DNA of 64,000 bases, taken from NCBI GenBank assembly GCA_018401965.1, contig JAGYJU010000009.1:186001-250000 (forward strand), read 5' to 3'. The notes beneath the pieces were generated by a model. The model was not told the DNA's origin and did not search any database. It saw only the letters and a program-made list of their open reading frames with translations. Source of the DNA: Roseicyclus sp. Lineage in GTDB: Bacteria; Pseudomonadota; Alphaproteobacteria; Rhodobacterales; Rhodobacteraceae. Of this stretch, positions 62,048-64,000 are shown one piece after another (the first letter of the stretch is position 1; the number at the start of each line of letters is the position of its first letter). The translations under genes were made by a program, and so were the position numbers.

Positions 62048-62428
62048 TCAGGGCTGGTCGGCGGCGCGGGCCGGGTCATGCAACCACACCAGCTCATCCA
62101 GCATGCCCGAAATATCCTCGACCCCTTCGGCCACCACATGGGTCACGCCCGAATGTCGCTGCACCCGGCCCGTGACGCGCAACAACCGCCCCGCGATCAC
62201 CGCGCGGCGAAACCGCTGGTAGATCTTTTGCCAGATCACCACGTTGCAGACGCCGAATTCATCCTCCAGCGTGACAAAGATCACGCCCTTGGCGGTGCCG
62301 GGGCGTTGGCGCACCAACACCAGCCCCGCCACCGTCACCCGCGCGCCCTCGGGTGGCAGATGTAGCAGGTGATGCGGCAGACAGACCGGTGGACGTGGCC
62401 AATGCGGGGGGTGAACATGCGGCTCCAT
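62048..62428 (-). pseudogene. OB-fold remnant of error-prone DNA polymerase DnaE2
   Basis: About 126 residues. [47 protein letters not shown] and [19 protein letters not shown] match the C-terminal OB-fold of DnaE2 (ImuC) as I know it. The polymerase and PHP domains are absent upstream, and the usual DnaE2 tail is missing. It is either a decayed remnant or a retained single-domain OB protein; the intact, conserved-looking frame argues that it may still be expressed. Start ATG taken at 62428. Confidence 0.7.
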
Positions 62429-62442
62429 GGGAACAAAGATAG

Positions 62443-62871
<429 letters not shown>

Positions 62872-62882
62872 GCGCGGCGCAC

Positions 62883-63641
62883 ATGGCCCCGCCCCGCCGC
62901 CCCTGCCGATGGCCCACCCTGGTGGCGGGCCTTTGGCTTGTGGGCGCGGGCGCGGGGCCGACCATGGCCGAACCGGGCTACTCCGCCCGCTACGACGGGC
63001 CCACCACGCGCTATGCGCATGGCGTTCTGGGCGATGCCGTCGAATACACCACCCTTGTCGTCACCCTGCCGGATGGCCGGACATTCCGCACCACCTGGGA
63101 CGCGCCCGTGGTGTTCGAGGACCTTGCCCCGCGCCTGGTCGATCTGGATGGCGACGCGGTGCGCGAGATCCTCACCGTCGAATCCCATGATCGCAGCGGC
63201 GCGCGGCTTGCGTTGTGGCGCATTGGCCCGTCGGGGCTGAGGCCGCTCGCCAGCACGCCCTGGATCGGCACGAGGTTTCGCTGGCTCGCGCCCGTCGGGG
63301 CCGCGGACTTGGACGGCGATGGCCGGATCGAGATCGCCTATATCGACCGCCCGCACCTGGCCCGCACCGTGCGGATCTGGCGCTACTTGCCACAAGGCGC
63401 GCGGCAGGGGCAGCTGGTCGAAATCGCCAGCGCCCCCGGCCTGACCAATCACCGCATCGGCGAGGATGTCATCACCGGCGGTCTGCGCGATTGCGGCCGG
63501 GGCCCCGAGATCCTGACCGCCAATGCCGATTGGACCCGCGTTGTGGCCACCACCCTTGCGCCCGGCGCCACGTTCGCGCACCGCGACATCGCCCCCTTTA
63601 CCCGCGCCGCCATGGCCGCTGCCCTTGGCTGCGCGGATTAA
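62883..63641 (+). CDS. Secreted FG-GAP/VCBS-like repeat protein
   Basis: 252 residues. A signal peptide (TLVAGLWLVGAGAGPTMAEPG) is followed by two Asp-rich repeats, LVDLDGDAVREILTVE and AADLDGDGRIEIAYIDRP, as in calcium-binding beta-propeller blades. The remaining strands (VRIWRYLPQG, GPEILTANADWTRVVATTL) continue the propeller. Expected in the periplasm or outside. Role unknown. Confidence 0.75.
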   Translation: MAPPRRPCRWPTLVAGLWLVGAGAGPTMAEPGYSARYDGPTTRYAHGVLGDAVEYTTLVVTLPDGRTFRTTWDAPVVFEDLAPRLVDLDGDAVREILTVESHDRSGARLALWRIGPSGLRPLASTPWIGTRFRWLAPVGAADLDGDGRIEIAYIDRPHLARTVRIWRYLPQGARQGQLVEIASAPGLTNHRIGEDVITGGLRDCGRGPEILTANADWTRVVATTLAPGATFAHRDIAPFTRAAMAAALGCAD

Positions 63642-63668
63642 CCCGCCGTCAAGGTTAACGCGCGCCCG

Positions 63669-63690
63669 CTTCACCTTTCCATAAATACGC
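63669..63690. repeat. Copy of dispersed CTTCACCTTTCC element
   Basis: CTTCACCTTTCCATAAATAC followed by GC, downstream of the FG-GAP-like gene and upstream of aspS. It is nearly identical to the copy at 32294. Confidence 0.55.
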
Positions 63691-63830
63691 ACCACGGTGC
63701 CCGCCACCGCGCGGCCAGGCCGGGTCGGCGCCCCCGTTTGGCCCCGCCGGGGTTGACTTCGCCGCATGGCAACGCTCTATCGGCGCGACATTCAAGACCG
63801 CCCACCACACCGCGCCCGAGGGAATTCCAG

Positions 63831-64000
63831 ATGCATGCCTTCCGCAGCCATACCTGCGCCGCCCTGACCGCCGCCGATACCGGCCAAACTGTTCGCCTGT
63901 CGGGCTGGGTTCATCGTCGGCGCGACCATGGCGGGGTGATCTTCATCGATCTGCGCGACCATTACGGCATCACCCAGGTTCTGTGCGATCCCGACAGCCC
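63831..64000 (+). CDS. aspS: Aspartate-tRNA ligase, N-terminal part (cut by window edge)
   Basis: About 56 residues visible: [51 protein letters not shown], the anticodon-binding OB-fold of AspRS with the diagnostic [15 protein letters not shown]. Class II catalytic motifs lie beyond the window. Start ATG at 63831. Confidence 0.95.
   Translation, partial: MHAFRSHTCAALTAADTGQTVRLSGWVHRRRDHGGVIFIDLRDHYGITQVLCDPDS

Overview
The window is about 64 kb of GC-rich chromosome (I judge mid-60s percent GC by eye, not counted). Gene content and order point to a Rhodobacterales alphaproteobacterium, in the Rhodobacteraceae/Roseobacteraceae. The evidence is the beta-hydroxyaspartate-cycle cluster bhcABCD/bhcR, the pairs glmU-glmS, pyrG-secG and hflK-hflC-DUF2065-degP, a ptsP near lysC, and small proteins typical of this order (DUF1127, DUF2842, DUF6280-like). 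It reads as ordinary chromosome with accessory islets. I see no insertion sequence, prophage or CRISPR array.

Layout. 1-2 kb: a D-erythronate dehydrogenase-like gene (cut by the window edge) diverges from a LacI-type regulator, with two 14-bp palindromic operators between them. 2-9.5 kb: rsgA, then a coupled minus-strand group of a glycosyltransferase/methyltransferase fusion, two unknown proteins and a sulfatase with calcium-binding RTX repeats. This is the least explained part of the window. 9.6-13.6 kb: a membrane protein, a BASS transporter and an acyl-CoA ligase. 13.7-16.1 kb: purine (urate to glyoxylate) catabolism, with uraH, a PuuE-UraD fusion and allA. 16.2-21.6 kb: bhcD, bhcC, bhcB, bhcA and divergent bhcR, which assimilate glyoxylate into oxaloacetate. 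Ureidoglycolate lyase releases glyoxylate, so the two neighbouring blocks form a plausible metabolic hand-off. 21.7-28.1 kb: a lone receiver protein, tRNA-Cys, pcm, tolC, a PopZ-like protein, a rhomboid protease, a DUF6280-like protein and tRNA-Leu. 28.3-36.5 kb: apt and mtnP (adenine salvage) with two lesser-known genes between them, a flavin reductase, a GNAT enzyme, a GMC oxidoreductase and a SulP transporter. 36.6-50.3 kb: ptsP, DUF1127, lysC, SDR, DNA alkylation repair, GNAT, glmS, glmU, gph, a DegT-family enzyme, pyrG and secG. 50.6-64 kb: purA, DUF2842, a large acidic unknown protein, thiN, rpiA, gor, hflKC, degP, a lipoprotein, a DnaE2-derived OB-fold piece, a 2Fe-2S ferredoxin, an FG-GAP-like protein and the start of aspS.

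Two patterns go beyond single genes. First, six probable single-base frameshifts (glycosyltransferase/methyltransferase, the unknown gene after it, bhcR, tolC twice, rhomboid) fall between 6.2 and 27.1 kb, mostly at short homopolymers, and I noticed none in the remaining 37 kb. Sequencing or assembly error is the simplest explanation. Second, two dispersed intergenic repeat families are present. One is a GGTGGGC-type palindromic element, including a perfect 24-bp inverted-repeat pair inside the bhc operon. The other is a degenerate element around CTTCACCTTTCC...AAATACGC, found in at least five gaps.
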